Positions 24,574-34,518 of a DNA stretch of 64,000 nt are shown piece after piece. The DNA comes from Sphingobacterium spiritivorum (GTDB lineage Bacteria; Bacteroidota; Bacteroidia; Sphingobacteriales; Sphingobacteriaceae), in contig NZ_CP068082.1 of the NCBI RefSeq assembly GCF_016724845.1, positions 620,001 through 684,000 of the forward strand, written 5' to 3'. The notes beneath the pieces were generated by a model. It was given only the letters and a program-made list of their open reading frames with translations, was not told the DNA's origin and searched no databases. Position numbers and translations under genes: made by a program. Position 1 is the stretch's first letter. The number at the start of each line of letters is the position of its first letter.

Positions 24574-27555
24574 ATGCAAGGTAAAGGGCTGATTAAATTT
24601 TTGGTGATAGTGGTATCGTTAGCATGCCTCTATTCCCTATCATTCACTTTTGTGAGCCGTAAAGTAGAAAAAGACGCTGAGGCATTCGCCAAAGGTGACA
24701 TGACGAAAGAAAAGGCTTATTTAGATTCGATGGCTGGACAGGTTGTGTACAATCTGGGAATAGCGAAGTACACGTACAGAGAAGTAAAAGCTAATGAACT
24801 GGCTTTAGGCCTTGACCTAAAAGGCGGTATGAACGTGACAATGGAAATTTCATTAGACGAATTGATCACCAATTTGGCGAACAATCCGAAAGATGAAAAA
24901 TTCAACACTTCATTAGGAAATGCTGTAAAGAAAAGCAGATCTTCCAATAAATCATTAGTTGATTTATTTATCGAAGACTACAAATCCAGTGGAGCAAGCA
25001 CTCCATTAGCTTCATTTTTTGCTACACAATCTAACTCTTCTTTAATCAAGGCGACAAGTTCGGATAAAGAAGTAGCTAATTTCCTGCAAAAAGAAGCCGA
25101 TAATGCTATCCAGAATTCATATAAAGTACTTCGTACCCGTATTGACAAATTTGGAGTAGCATCTCCGAATATCCAGATTCAACAAGGAACAAACCGTATT
25201 CTTATTGAGCTTCCGGGTGTCAATGATGAGCAACGTGTACGCAAACTTCTTCAGGGATCTGCCAAACTGGAATTCTATGAAACACATAGCAATTTCCAGG
25301 TATATCCGCTTTTGGAAAATGTAAACAAAACATTAGCGGCAACGCTTAAAGCACAAAAAACTTCCTCCGCTGATACTACAAAAGCAGATACAACTAAAAA
25401 AGAGAATCTGTTAGCCAATCTGGGTGCCGGTAAAGGAAAATCAGATTCTGCAGCTGTAAATGCAAAACTGGGTGAAGACAACCCGCTATTTGCCGTATTG
25501 ACACCTTCAGTTGCTATGGGAGCAAACAACCAGATGCAATTGGTACCAGGCCCTATGGTCGGTATTGCGCAACTAAAAGATACTGCAAAAGTAAACGCCT
25601 TATTAGCAAAACCAGAGATAAAATCTATTATCCCTGCTAACCTGAAACTGCTTTGGGCTGTAAAACCTGAACAAAATTCGCCTAATGCATTATCGCTTTA
25701 TGCTATCAGACCTTCAGGTATTGATAATGGCGCGGTATTGACAGGTGATGTTATTACAGATGCAAAAAATGACATCGCTCCACAGACAAATCAACCTGTG
25801 GTATCGATGCAGATGAATAATGAAGGTGCACGTGAATGGCGTAAAATCACTGCAAAAGCAGCTCAAAATAAAGAGGCTATTGCTATTGTATTAGATAATG
25901 TTGTGTACTCTGCTCCAAATGTAAATGAAGAAATTCCAAACGGAAGCTCACAGATCTCCGGATCATTTACAACAGATGACACAAAAGATTTAGCAAACGT
26001 ATTAAAAGCAGGTCGTCTTCCTACAACGGCTAAGATCGTTGAAGAGGCTATCGTAGGTCCTTCATTAGGCCAGGCAGCAATCGATGCAGGGGTCAACTCT
26101 GCTATAATCGCTTTCGTAGTGGTATTGATCTTCATGGTTGTTTATTATAACCGTGCAGGATGGGCAGCAAACATTGCTGTTATTGTCAACGTATTTTTCT
26201 TATTAGGTGTACTGGCCTCCTTAAATGCAGTGCTTACCTTACCAGGTATTGCAGGTATCGTATTGACTATGGGTACGGCGGTAGATGCCAATGTACTGAT
26301 ATATGAGCGTATACGGGAAGAGCTGGGTCTGGGTAAATCTATGCGTCAGGCGATTGCGGATGGCTATAAACATGCGATGCCGTCTATTCTCGATTCACAG
26401 ATCACGACTTTCCTTGTAGGTATTGTACTCTTCTTCTTTGGTAGCGGGCCAATCTTAGGTTTTGCAACAACGATGATGGTAGGTATTGTTACATCATTGT
26501 TTACAGCAATTTTCATTTCCCGTCTGATCTTCGAATTCATGTTAGACAAAGACATGAAGATCTCTGTATCTTACCCTTGGTCTGCCAATACCTTGAGAAA
26601 TGCAAACTTCAACTTTATCAAAAACCGTAAAAAATTCTATATCGTATCGATTATTGCGGCCATTATCTGTCTGGGATCTATCTTTACGAAAGGATTCACG
26701 CTTGGGGTAGATTTCCAGGGTGGGCGTACGTATACAGTACGTTTTGAAAAAGCTGTTAATCTGGAAAATGTACGCCAGAATCTGGATGAAGTATTCCAGA
26801 AAACAACTGAGGTAAAAACTTTCGGAAGTGAAAATCAGGTACGCGTTACGACAACTTACAAGATTGACGAGACCAGTGATGCCGTAGATAAAGAAGTATT
26901 GGATAAACTGAACCTTGGTTTGTCTAAGATTGGAGGAAATAAACATGAAATCCTTTCACAACAAAAAGTAGGACCATCAATTGCAAATGATATCAAATCA
27001 AGAGCTACCTATTCGGCTATCTTCTCGATTATTATCATTGCAACATACATTCTGATCCGTTTCCGCAAATGGCAGTATTCTGCCGGAGCTGCGATTGCAA
27101 CTATCCACGATGCGGTTATCTTATTAGGGTTGTTCTCGCTGTTAGATGGCATCGTTCCATTCTCTCTTGATATCGACCAACACTTTGTGGCAGCGATATT
27201 GACTGTAATCGCTTACTCTGTAAATGATACGGTAGTTGTATTTGACAGACTTAGAGAGTACGTAAACAAACCAAACAGTCATAACGAGAAAATGAGTGAT
27301 ATTGTGAATCATGCGATTAATACAACTTTAAGCCGTACGATCATTACATCACTGACCATTATATTCGTATTGGCGGTATTGTTTATCTTCGGAGGTGAAG
27401 TAATCCGTGGATTCTCCTTTGCGATCCTTATCGGTATCGTAGTAGGAACATACTCCTCAATTTTCCTTGCAGCACCTTCTGTATATGACTTCCGTAAAGG
27501 ACGTCACATGGCAGAAAAAGCAGACCTTAAAAAGGTTGAGCCTGCAAGACCATAA
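24574..27555 (+). CDS. secDF: protein translocase subunit SecDF (fused)
   Basis: The 993-residue single chain joins SecD and SecF, as is usual in Bacteroidota. The SecD part has membrane segment 1 (about 7-26), the GLDLKGGMNVTMEI motif near residue 78, a large periplasmic domain and five further membrane segments with GTAVDANVLIYERIREEL. The SecF part starts near residue 670, with GVDFQGGRTYTV near 711 and YSVNDTVVVFDRLREY near 890. The complex uses the proton gradient to pull secreted proteins across the inner membrane after SecYEG. A low-complexity insert rich in Thr, Lys and Ala (about 262-290) sits in the periplasmic part. It has its own promoter and terminator. Confidence 0.96.
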   Translation: MQGKGLIKFLVIVVSLACLYSLSFTFVSRKVEKDAEAFAKGDMTKEKAYLDSMAGQVVYNLGIAKYTYREVKANELALGLDLKGGMNVTMEISLDELITNLANNPKDEKFNTSLGNAVKKSRSSNKSLVDLFIEDYKSSGASTPLASFFATQSNSSLIKATSSDKEVANFLQKEADNAIQNSYKVLRTRIDKFGVASPNIQIQQGTNRILIELPGVNDEQRVRKLLQGSAKLEFYETHSNFQVYPLLENVNKTLAATLKAQKTSSADTTKADTTKKENLLANLGAGKGKSDSAAVNAKLGEDNPLFAVLTPSVAMGANNQMQLVPGPMVGIAQLKDTAKVNALLAKPEIKSIIPANLKLLWAVKPEQNSPNALSLYAIRPSGIDNGAVLTGDVITDAKNDIAPQTNQPVVSMQMNNEGAREWRKITAKAAQNKEAIAIVLDNVVYSAPNVNEEIPNGSSQISGSFTTDDTKDLANVLKAGRLPTTAKIVEEAIVGPSLGQAAIDAGVNSAIIAFVVVLIFMVVYYNRAGWAANIAVIVNVFFLLGVLASLNAVLTLPGIAGIVLTMGTAVDANVLIYERIREELGLGKSMRQAIADGYKHAMPSILDSQITTFLVGIVLFFFGSGPILGFATTMMVGIVTSLFTAIFISRLIFEFMLDKDMKISVSYPWSANTLRNANFNFIKNRKKFYIVSIIAAIICLGSIFTKGFTLGVDFQGGRTYTVRFEKAVNLENVRQNLDEVFQKTTEVKTFGSENQVRVTTTYKIDETSDAVDKEVLDKLNLGLSKIGGNKHEILSQQKVGPSIANDIKSRATYSAIFSIIIIATYILIRFRKWQYSAGAAIATIHDAVILLGLFSLLDGIVPFSLDIDQHFVAAILTVIAYSVNDTVVVFDRLREYVNKPNSHNEKMSDIVNHAINTTLSRTIITSLTIIFVLAVLFIFGGEVIRGFSFAILIGIVVGTYSSIFLAAPSVYDFRKGRHMAEKADLKKVEPARP

Positions 27556-27580
27556 TCAAGCACATAACTTAATACCATAC

Positions 27581-27616
27581 AGAGGGCTTTCATCAGTGAT
27601 GAAAGCCCTCTTTTTT
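27581..27616 (+). terminator. intrinsic terminator of secDF
   Basis: A perfect 15-bp stem (27581-27595 with 27597-27611) leads into a T-tract. Confidence 0.9.
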
Positions 27617-27673
27617 ATAATCAATATTGACAATGGACTAACAAAACCGGTTTCAACTTAATATAATCTTTCA

Positions 27674-27681
27674 TATATTTG
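27674..27681 (+). promoter_or_regulatory. promoter of the marR/ferredoxin reductase operon
   Basis: TATATTTG matches TAnnTTTG, with a possible TTTC -33 element about 23 bases upstream. It lies 17 bases before the MarR-type start, so autoregulation by the MarR protein here is plausible. Confidence 0.55.
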
Positions 27682-27698
27682 TTGTACTAAATATTGTT

Positions 27699-28151
27699 AT
27701 GCAAAACGAAAAATTCAACGAGTATTCATTTATCCTGGACCGGACTGCGAAAAAGGTAAAGCAATACGCACAATCTTCCTTTACGGAAATGGGCTTCGAT
27801 ATTACAGTGGATCAATGGACAATCATAAAAACACTCTTTGAACATCCGGATTTGTTACAAAAGGAGCTGGCTGAAAAGTGTGGTAAAGATCAGCCTACAC
27901 TGACCCGGATTGTGGATTTGCTGATCAAGAAAGGGTTGGCCGAACGTCACAATCATCCCACAGACAGACGCTCACTTTATCTTAAATTAACAGATCTGGG
28001 CCTGAATAAAGTCCAATCATTAACGCCTCATATTACACAGATACGGACCAAAGCCTGGGACAATCTCACAGATGAGGATTTCAAACATTTCACCCGAATA
28101 CTTAATACCATACACGATAACTTAAACATAGAAAGCTATGATAACAACTGA
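27699..28151 (+). CDS. MarR-family transcriptional regulator
   Basis: The 150-residue protein has the winged-helix MarR layout. The recognition helix lies in KCGKDQPTLTRIVDLLIKKG (about 68-87) and the wing in HNHPTDRRSLYLKLTDLG. MarR proteins bind as dimers and respond to small aromatic or oxidising molecules; this protein has only one or two Cys, so no redox sensing can be argued. The gene overlaps the start of the reductase gene by 14 bases, so it probably controls the reductase/ferredoxin operon. Confidence 0.88.
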   Translation: MQNEKFNEYSFILDRTAKKVKQYAQSSFTEMGFDITVDQWTIIKTLFEHPDLLQKELAEKCGKDQPTLTRIVDLLIKKGLAERHNHPTDRRSLYLKLTDLGLNKVQSLTPHITQIRTKAWDNLTDEDFKHFTRILNTIHDNLNIESYDNN

Positions 28152-29142
28152 CATTTGTATAATCGGAGCTGGTCCGGTGGGACTATTTGCTGTCTTTGAG
28201 GCTGGCTTATTAAAAATGAGATGCCATTTAATAGATGTCCTTCCTCAGGTAGGAGGTCAGCTTTCTGAAATCTATCCGCACAAACCGATCTACGATATCC
28301 CAGGTTATCCTGCTATAAATGCACAGGAACTGATCAACAATCAGATGGAGCAGATAGCCCCCTTCCACCCTACCTTTACTTTAGGTGAGCGGGTTGAAGG
28401 ACTGCAGAAGCAGGAAGACGGTTCTTATTATGTTACCGGCTCTGAGGGAACAGTTATTCATTGTCAGGTTGTCGTGATCGCAGGCGGATTAGGTTGTTTT
28501 GAACCCCGTAAACCTGAAATCCGGAATCTGGATACTTTTGAACACAACTCCGTACATTATATGGTACGTGATCCGGAACGATTCAGAGATAAAAATATCC
28601 TGATAGCCGGTGGAGGTGATTCTGCGCTGGACTGGACAATTTTTCTGGCCGATGTGGCGAAAAGCATTACACTGGTACACCGTAGCGACAGTTTCCGCGG
28701 AGCTCCGGACTCAGCAGAGAAAGTATACAAACTGGCCAATGAAGGAAAAATCGATCTGTTGCTTTCTCACAATCTGGTAGCCTTACAGGGAAACGGTACC
28801 CTTCAGGAAGTACATTTACAAAACAAGCAAAAAGAAGCAGTAGTTGTTAATACCGAACATTTTATTCCGCTGTATGGATTAAGTCCCAAACTGGGACCTA
28901 TAGCAGACTGGGGACTCAGTATAGATAAGAATGCAATAGTTGTAGACACCTTTGATTATTCAACTAACGTAGAGCGGATATTCGCCATCGGAGACATCAA
29001 TACCTATCCGGGAAAATTGAAACTTATTCTTTGCGGATATCATGAAGCAGCATTAATGGCACAGAGTGCTTTCAAATATGTGTATCCGGATCAGAAACTT
29101 TCATTTAAATATACAACTGTCAACGGAGTAAATGCTTTTTAA
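28138..29142 (+). CDS. ferredoxin/flavodoxin--NADP+ reductase, thioredoxin reductase-like type
   Basis: The 334-residue flavoprotein belongs to the TrxR-like ferredoxin-NADP reductases. It has the FAD-binding CIIGAGPVGLFAVFEAG, the SEIYPHKPIYDIPGYP segment characteristic of this group, and the NADP-binding ILIAGGGDSALDW with VHRSDSFRGAP. The redox-active CxxC of thioredoxin reductases is absent. It passes electrons between NADPH and a ferredoxin or flavodoxin, and a [2Fe-2S] ferredoxin gene follows 9 bases later, which names the likely partner. Confidence 0.9.
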   Translation: MITTDICIIGAGPVGLFAVFEAGLLKMRCHLIDVLPQVGGQLSEIYPHKPIYDIPGYPAINAQELINNQMEQIAPFHPTFTLGERVEGLQKQEDGSYYVTGSEGTVIHCQVVVIAGGLGCFEPRKPEIRNLDTFEHNSVHYMVRDPERFRDKNILIAGGGDSALDWTIFLADVAKSITLVHRSDSFRGAPDSAEKVYKLANEGKIDLLLSHNLVALQGNGTLQEVHLQNKQKEAVVVNTEHFIPLYGLSPKLGPIADWGLSIDKNAIVVDTFDYSTNVERIFAIGDINTYPGKLKLILCGYHEAALMAQSAFKYVYPDQKLSFKYTTVNGVNAF

Positions 29143-29151
29143 TAAAATCAC

Positions 29152-29481
29152 ATGGATAATTTAATCACCATACATGTAGAAGACCGGGAAGGAACAGTAA
29201 AAGATGTAGAAATCCCGACAGATATAAATCTGAGCCTCATGGAGATCCTGAAGGCTTCAGAATACGAGATTCTGGCCACCTGCGGAGGGATGGCGTTATG
29301 TGCGACCTGTCATGTACAGATACTGGAAGGAGCAGAAAATCTATCCGAACCACAGGATCAGGAACTGGATATGCTGGATACTTTACCGGATGCGGATGAT
29401 GAGAGCAGACTGGCCTGTCAGATCAGACTCGGCAATGAAAATGACGGGCTACGAATAAAAATAAAAGGGGCCTTACAATAA
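29152..29481 (+). CDS. [2Fe-2S] ferredoxin, adrenodoxin/Isc type
   Basis: The 109-residue protein carries the cluster ligands Cys44, Cys50, Cys53 and Cys89 in the pattern CGGMALCATC then LACQIRL. The Cx5Cx2C spacing is that of adrenodoxin-type ferredoxins. An acidic helix (SEPQDQELDMLDTLPDADDE) fits the docking surface for a reductase. It is third in the MarR/reductase operon and is probably reduced by its neighbour. The acceptor, possibly a mono-oxygenase or the Fe-S assembly machinery, is not encoded nearby. Confidence 0.92.
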   Translation: MDNLITIHVEDREGTVKDVEIPTDINLSLMEILKASEYEILATCGGMALCATCHVQILEGAENLSEPQDQELDMLDTLPDADDESRLACQIRLGNENDGLRIKIKGALQ

Positions 29482-29737
29482 GCCTTTTTAATTATTATTC
29501 TTAAATTTGTGTACTTTGTACACTAAGAATACCCTTGATTGAAAAAGACTTATCTACAAACAGGCAAAAAGTGCTTCTGTCTTTTCGGTCAACGCACGTT
29601 GTTAATCTGCCTTCTTGAAAGATCTCTTTATCGCATGTGTACAAGGTTAGTTGCAAATAATTTAGTTTACTGCAATAAAATTTAAGATATTTGCAAAAAC
29701 TTGCAAAAGTTAATAGAATAAAGATAAAACAACTAAT

Positions 29738-31048
29738 ATGCTAAGCAGTCGTTCAGAGAGAAGTTTTCCAAGAGTTATCGTCATAGGCGGTGGCTTTGGT
29801 GGAGTGGAAGTTGCTAAACACCTCAAAAACAAAGATGTAGAAGTATTACTTCTGGATCGCAATAACTATCACACGTTCCAGCCCCTGCTTTATCAGGTCG
29901 CTACAGGAACACTTGCAGCCGATGCCATCTCCTTCCCGTTACGGAAGATGTTCAAATCGCAGGAAAATTTTAAATTCCGAATAGCAGAAGTATCGCATAT
30001 TGATACCGACACTAAAATTGTAAGAACAGATGTCGGAGATTTCGATTACGACTATCTGGTTGTTGCGACAGGTGCTACCACAAATTTCTTCGGAAACCAG
30101 GAAGTTGCCAAATACTCGCTTCCGATGAAAAGTATACGTGAAGCGCTCAACATCAGAAGTTATGTTCTTCAAAATCTGGAAGCAGCAGTCCTGAGAGAGA
30201 CCGCGACACAGCGTGCTCCCTACCTCAACTTCGTCGTCGTCGGTGGTGGTCCAACCGGTGTAGAGCTGTCAGGAGCAATCGCTGAGATCCGTAACAACAT
30301 CCTTAGAAAAGACTACCCTGAATTATCCACTCAGGAAATGAATGTCTACCTGATAGAAGGACAGGACAAGATCCTTGCCGCACTATCTCCGCAGGCATCC
30401 GAAAAAGCAGAAACATATCTGAAAGAATTAGGGGTAAAAGTATTATTAAATAAACAGGTGACAGGTTACAATGGTAATACGATCACTTTCAGCGACGGAG
30501 AGAGCATAGATACCAAAACGGTTATCTGGGGCGCAGGTGTCATGGGACAATTCCCTGAGGGTCTGGAAAAAGATATTATCCAGCGTGGCAACCGCATCAA
30601 AACAGATGCAACCTGCAGAGTCGAAGGTCTGGAAAATGTATTCGCTATCGGAGACGTCTCCGCCATGATCACAGAAGATCTTCCGAGAGGATTACCAGGT
30701 GTCGCTCCTGTTGCACAACAGCAAGGTAAATTCGTAGCACATCAGATCATGCACTTGCTTAATGATCAGCCTCTTGAAAATTTCAGCTATTTCGACAAAG
30801 GATCTATGGCTACAATAGGCCGTAACAGAGCTGTCGTAGATATGGGCAAAATCAGGTTCCAGGGATTCTTTGCCTGGTTTGTATGGATGTTTGTTCACTT
30901 GATGTCGATCTTCGGATTTAGAAATAAATTGGTTACTTTCGTCAACTGGTCGATCAAATTCTTTACAATGAATGGTGGAATCCGCCTGATCATCAATAAA
31001 TATGAGCGGCCGAAACCAGAAGAAAAAAAACCGGCACTTACAGAATAA
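29738..31048 (+). CDS. ndh: type II NADH:quinone oxidoreductase (NDH-2)
   Basis: The 436-residue protein has two Rossmann motifs, VIVIGGGFGGVEVAKHL (FAD) and VVVGGGPTGVELSGAIAE (NADH). The signature LLYQVATGTL is present, as are AIGDVSAM and APVAQQQGKFVAHQI near the end of the FAD domain. A hydrophobic C-terminal part (FFAWFVWMFVHLMSIFGF) is the membrane-attachment region. The enzyme transfers electrons from NADH to quinone without pumping protons. The 250 bases before it hold no gene; a TAAATTTG element occurs near 29505. It is followed 15 bases later by the PolX-like gene. Confidence 0.92.
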   Translation: MLSSRSERSFPRVIVIGGGFGGVEVAKHLKNKDVEVLLLDRNNYHTFQPLLYQVATGTLAADAISFPLRKMFKSQENFKFRIAEVSHIDTDTKIVRTDVGDFDYDYLVVATGATTNFFGNQEVAKYSLPMKSIREALNIRSYVLQNLEAAVLRETATQRAPYLNFVVVGGGPTGVELSGAIAEIRNNILRKDYPELSTQEMNVYLIEGQDKILAALSPQASEKAETYLKELGVKVLLNKQVTGYNGNTITFSDGESIDTKTVIWGAGVMGQFPEGLEKDIIQRGNRIKTDATCRVEGLENVFAIGDVSAMITEDLPRGLPGVAPVAQQQGKFVAHQIMHLLNDQPLENFSYFDKGSMATIGRNRAVVDMGKIRFQGFFAWFVWMFVHLMSIFGFRNKLVTFVNWSIKFFTMNGGIRLIINKYERPKPEEKKPALTE

Positions 31049-31063
31049 AACAACATTTAAGAT

Positions 31064-32746
31064 ATGGATAACAAGGTCATTGCTAAGCTATTTAAGCTGG
31101 GAAGTCAGCTTATGGAACTTCATAATGAAAATCCGTTCAGGGCTAAAGCAATGGCCTCCGCATCTTTTAAAATTGACAAATTGCCCTTTTCTGCAGCTAC
31201 AGCGACTGTTGAAGATCTCAGTGCTCAACAGGGAATCGGCAAAGGCACGGCAGAAAAAATACAGGAAATTATTCAGACTGGATCCTTTACAGAACTGGAT
31301 CAGCTGATCGCCAATACGCCTCCCGGACTATTGGACATGCTTCAGATAAAAGGTCTGGGACCCAAAAAGATACTGATTATATGGAAAGAACTCGGTATTG
31401 AATCTGTGGGAGAACTGTATTATGCATGCAATGAAAACCGTCTGGTAGAAGCTAAAGGCTTTGGTCTCAAAACGCAGGAAGATATAAAGAAAAACATAGA
31501 ATTTTCTATTGCCAATCAAGGCTGGTTTCTATATGCGAAGGTCTTACCTTCTGCAGAAGCAATTCTCAATAAACTGCGTATGGCCTTACCTGAACATACA
31601 GCAGTTTCTTATACCGGAGCATTCAGAAGAAAAGTTGAAATACTAGATCGTGTAGATTTTTTACTATCCGCTCCAACAGAAGAGCTGCAAAAGGTATTAA
31701 CTACGATTCCCGATATACAGATTCAGGAGCAAGCCCCGGATCAGATCGAAGCAAAAGACAGCAATGGCTTTCTCTTCCGTTTTTTAACTACAGATCCGGA
31801 AAATTTTGCGCACACACTTTTAGAAACTACAGGTTCAGAACTTCATATCCAACAATTAGAAGCCATACAACAACCGCTTCCGTCAGCCTCTACAGAAGCC
31901 GGAATCTATCAGTTGCTCGGATTAGCCTATATCGAACCCGAACTTAGAGAAGGATTGGATGAAATCCAAAAAGCAAAGACCGATACACTTCCGCAGCTGA
32001 TCACTTTTGAAGAACTAAAAGGCACAGTTCACAACCACTCTACATATAGTGACGGCGTCCATAGTCTGACTGAAATGGCGCGATACAGTAAAGAGGATCT
32101 GGAATTAGAATATTTTGGTATTTGCGATCACTCCCGTACGGCGGTTTATGCAAACGGTCTGTCTATAGATCGTCTGGAACAACAATGGAAAGAAGTAGAT
32201 GCGCTGAACGAAAAAATGGCGCCATTCCGTATTTTCAAAGGTATTGAATCTGATATTCTTTCGGACGGATCTCTGGATTATCCGAATGAGATACTCGCTA
32301 AATTTGATTTTGTAGTTGCCTCTGTACATTCCAATCTCAAAATGGATGAAGAGAAAGCGACAGACAGATTGATAAAAGCTATAGAAAATCCATACACTAC
32401 TATTCTGGGGCATCCAACAGGAAGATTATTATTAAGCCGCTCGGGATATCCATTGGATTTCAAAAAAATAATAGATGCCTGTGCCGCAAATCAGGTCGTT
32501 ATCGAGATTAATGCCAATCCTCTGCGGCTCGATCTGGACTGGAGATGGCACAGATACGCTATCGAAAAAGGTGTATTGTTATCGATCAATCCGGATGCAC
32601 ACCGTACAGAAGGACTTTTGGATATGCACTACGGTGTCTATGTAGCACGCAAAGGAGGAGTATCTGCAGCAAACTGTCTTAACGCACATTCTGTTACAGA
32701 AATCAGCGAATTCTTTACAAACAGAAAAACAGCAAAGGGAATTTAA
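31064..32746 (+). CDS. PolX-like protein: helix-hairpin-helix, degenerate polymerase X core and PHP domain
   Basis: The 560-residue protein has the order of bacterial family X polymerases: two helix-hairpin-helix motifs (about 46-70 and 88-110), a nucleotidyltransferase-like region and a C-terminal PHP phosphoesterase domain (about 330-555). The polymerase motif, normally GS-RRGKE-GD-D, reads GAFRRKVEILDRVDFLL (about 185-201); Asp198 remains, but the preceding catalytic Asp is Arg196, and the later Asp strand reads FLFRFL. The PHP metal ligands look intact (VHNHSTYSDG, ICDHS, INPDAH). In PolX the PHP domain is a Mn2+ 3'-5' exonuclease and AP endonuclease. The protein is therefore probably a nuclease for base-excision repair without polymerase activity. 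Confidence 0.85.
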   Translation: MDNKVIAKLFKLGSQLMELHNENPFRAKAMASASFKIDKLPFSAATATVEDLSAQQGIGKGTAEKIQEIIQTGSFTELDQLIANTPPGLLDMLQIKGLGPKKILIIWKELGIESVGELYYACNENRLVEAKGFGLKTQEDIKKNIEFSIANQGWFLYAKVLPSAEAILNKLRMALPEHTAVSYTGAFRRKVEILDRVDFLLSAPTEELQKVLTTIPDIQIQEQAPDQIEAKDSNGFLFRFLTTDPENFAHTLLETTGSELHIQQLEAIQQPLPSASTEAGIYQLLGLAYIEPELREGLDEIQKAKTDTLPQLITFEELKGTVHNHSTYSDGVHSLTEMARYSKEDLELEYFGICDHSRTAVYANGLSIDRLEQQWKEVDALNEKMAPFRIFKGIESDILSDGSLDYPNEILAKFDFVVASVHSNLKMDEEKATDRLIKAIENPYTTILGHPTGRLLLSRSGYPLDFKKIIDACAANQVVIEINANPLRLDLDWRWHRYAIEKGVLLSINPDAHRTEGLLDMHYGVYVARKGGVSAANCLNAHSVTEISEFFTNRKTAKGI

Positions 32747-32801
32747 GACCTTTACTTTTCGGGTTCTTTTGCTATTTTTATAGATCAATTTGTGATCGGT
32801 T

Positions 32802-34451
32802 ATGCGCTACCCTATTCTTTTGCTGTTATTGTTGTTCTCCTTACAATCTTATTCGCAACTCTTACACCCTAAAAACAGTTTTACCCGGGCTGATTCCTTA
32901 CGCGGGAAGCTTACTCCCCTGCGGACCTGCTATGATGTGCAATTTTATCATCTTAACATAAAAGTCAACCCTGAGCAAAAGTATATTTCAGGCCGTAACC
33001 TCTTCCGGTTCGAGGCAGTCACGGACTTCAAAGAATTACAGTTTGACCTCTTTGAAAACCTGACTATTGATAAAGTTGTATATAAGGGCAAAACCCTGCC
33101 TTTCAGAAGAGAATATAACGCTGTCTTTATATCATTTCCACAAACTATAAAAAAGGGAAATCAGGAATCCTTTGAGGTTTATTATTCCGGCAATCCTGTT
33201 GAGGCTCAACGTGCACCCTGGGACGGAGGATTCGATTGGAAAAAGGATAAAAACGGAAATCCCTGGATAGCCACAGCATGTGAGGGTCTGGGTGCCAGTG
33301 CATGGTGGCCTAATAAAGATCATCTGTCTGACGAGGTAGACAGTATGCTGATCTCAGTTGCAGTTCCCTCCTCTTTAATGAATATTTCTAATGGCCGGCT
33401 TAAAAGCGTTGAAAAGGGTAATGACGGATATACAACTTACCACTGGAGTGTCTCTAATCCGATCAACAACTACAATGTGGCGCTGAATATAGGCGATTAT
33501 GTACATATGCAGGATGCCTATCAGGGAGAAAAAGGTAAACTGGACATTGATTATTATGTCCTTCGCGGAAATGAAACCATCGCTAAAAAGCACTTTGGTG
33601 AAAATGTCAAACCCATGCTTGAAGCCCTGGAACACTGGTTTGGCCCCTATCCTTTTTATGAAGATGGATATAAACTGGTCGAAACATCCCATCTGGGTAT
33701 GGAACATCAGAGTGCCATTGCTTATGGTAATAAGTACAAAAACGGTTATCTGGGCACAGAAAGTTCCGGTACAGGATGGGGAATGAAATGGGATTTTATT
33801 ATTATCCACGAGTCCGGCCACGAATGGTTCGGGAATAATATAACGGCCAAAGATGTCGCTGATCTCTGGATCCATGAGAGCTACACAAACTATTCCGAAG
33901 CATTATACATTGACTATCATTATGGCAAACACGCCAGTCAGGAATATGTAAACGGCAATCGTCGGGGTATCCTGAATGACACTCCTATGCAGGGCCCATA
34001 TGATGTAAACAAAGAGGGATCCGGTGATATGTATCTCAAAGGCGGAGTATTACATAATATGATCCGCTCCATGATAAATAATGATGAAAAATGGCGTGCA
34101 ATCTTGCGGGGATTAAACAAAAAATTCTATCATAAAACTGTGGATTATCAGGATATCACCTCTTATGTATCTCGTGAATCGGGTATAGATCTGTCAAAAG
34201 TTTTTGAGCAGTATGTACAGCATACCAACATTCCTACACTGGAAGTGGTTTGGAACAATAAAGGTATGCCTGCAGCCCGATGGATCAGTGAAGTCAAAGA
34301 TTTCAAAATGCCGATAGCTATTGGTAAAAAAGGAGAAGCAAAAGAACAATACACGTTTGATCAGCAGTTTAAGCCTGTACCTATAGAGCAATTGAACAGA
34401 CAAAACATTGACATTGATACCTTTAACTATTATATCAAAGTGAAAATGTAA
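32802..34451 (+). CDS. M1-family zinc metallopeptidase, secreted
   Basis: The 549-residue protein has a signal peptide (first ~19 residues), an N-terminal beta-saddle domain and the gluzincin catalytic site: HESGH (336-340) followed by Glu359 in WIHESYTNYSEALY. The exopeptidase motif usually written GxMEN reads LGMEHQSAIAYGN (around 299-310), a variant seen in a Bacteroidota M1 group. It likely trims N-terminal residues of peptides in the periplasm. It lies among two further exopeptidase-type genes (aminopeptidase P, dipeptidyl peptidase IV) on the same strand, which suggests a peptide-degradation unit. Confidence 0.88.
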   Translation: MRYPILLLLLLFSLQSYSQLLHPKNSFTRADSLRGKLTPLRTCYDVQFYHLNIKVNPEQKYISGRNLFRFEAVTDFKELQFDLFENLTIDKVVYKGKTLPFRREYNAVFISFPQTIKKGNQESFEVYYSGNPVEAQRAPWDGGFDWKKDKNGNPWIATACEGLGASAWWPNKDHLSDEVDSMLISVAVPSSLMNISNGRLKSVEKGNDGYTTYHWSVSNPINNYNVALNIGDYVHMQDAYQGEKGKLDIDYYVLRGNETIAKKHFGENVKPMLEALEHWFGPYPFYEDGYKLVETSHLGMEHQSAIAYGNKYKNGYLGTESSGTGWGMKWDFIIIHESGHEWFGNNITAKDVADLWIHESYTNYSEALYIDYHYGKHASQEYVNGNRRGILNDTPMQGPYDVNKEGSGDMYLKGGVLHNMIRSMINNDEKWRAILRGLNKKFYHKTVDYQDITSYVSRESGIDLSKVFEQYVQHTNIPTLEVVWNNKGMPAARWISEVKDFKMPIAIGKKGEAKEQYTFDQQFKPVPIEQLNRQNIDIDTFNYYIKVKM

Positions 34452-34518
34452 AAAACAGATAATCATCCTGTCTTCAACAGCGAAATACCTTAATTTTAAC
34501 AGATTAAACAGCAACTAT

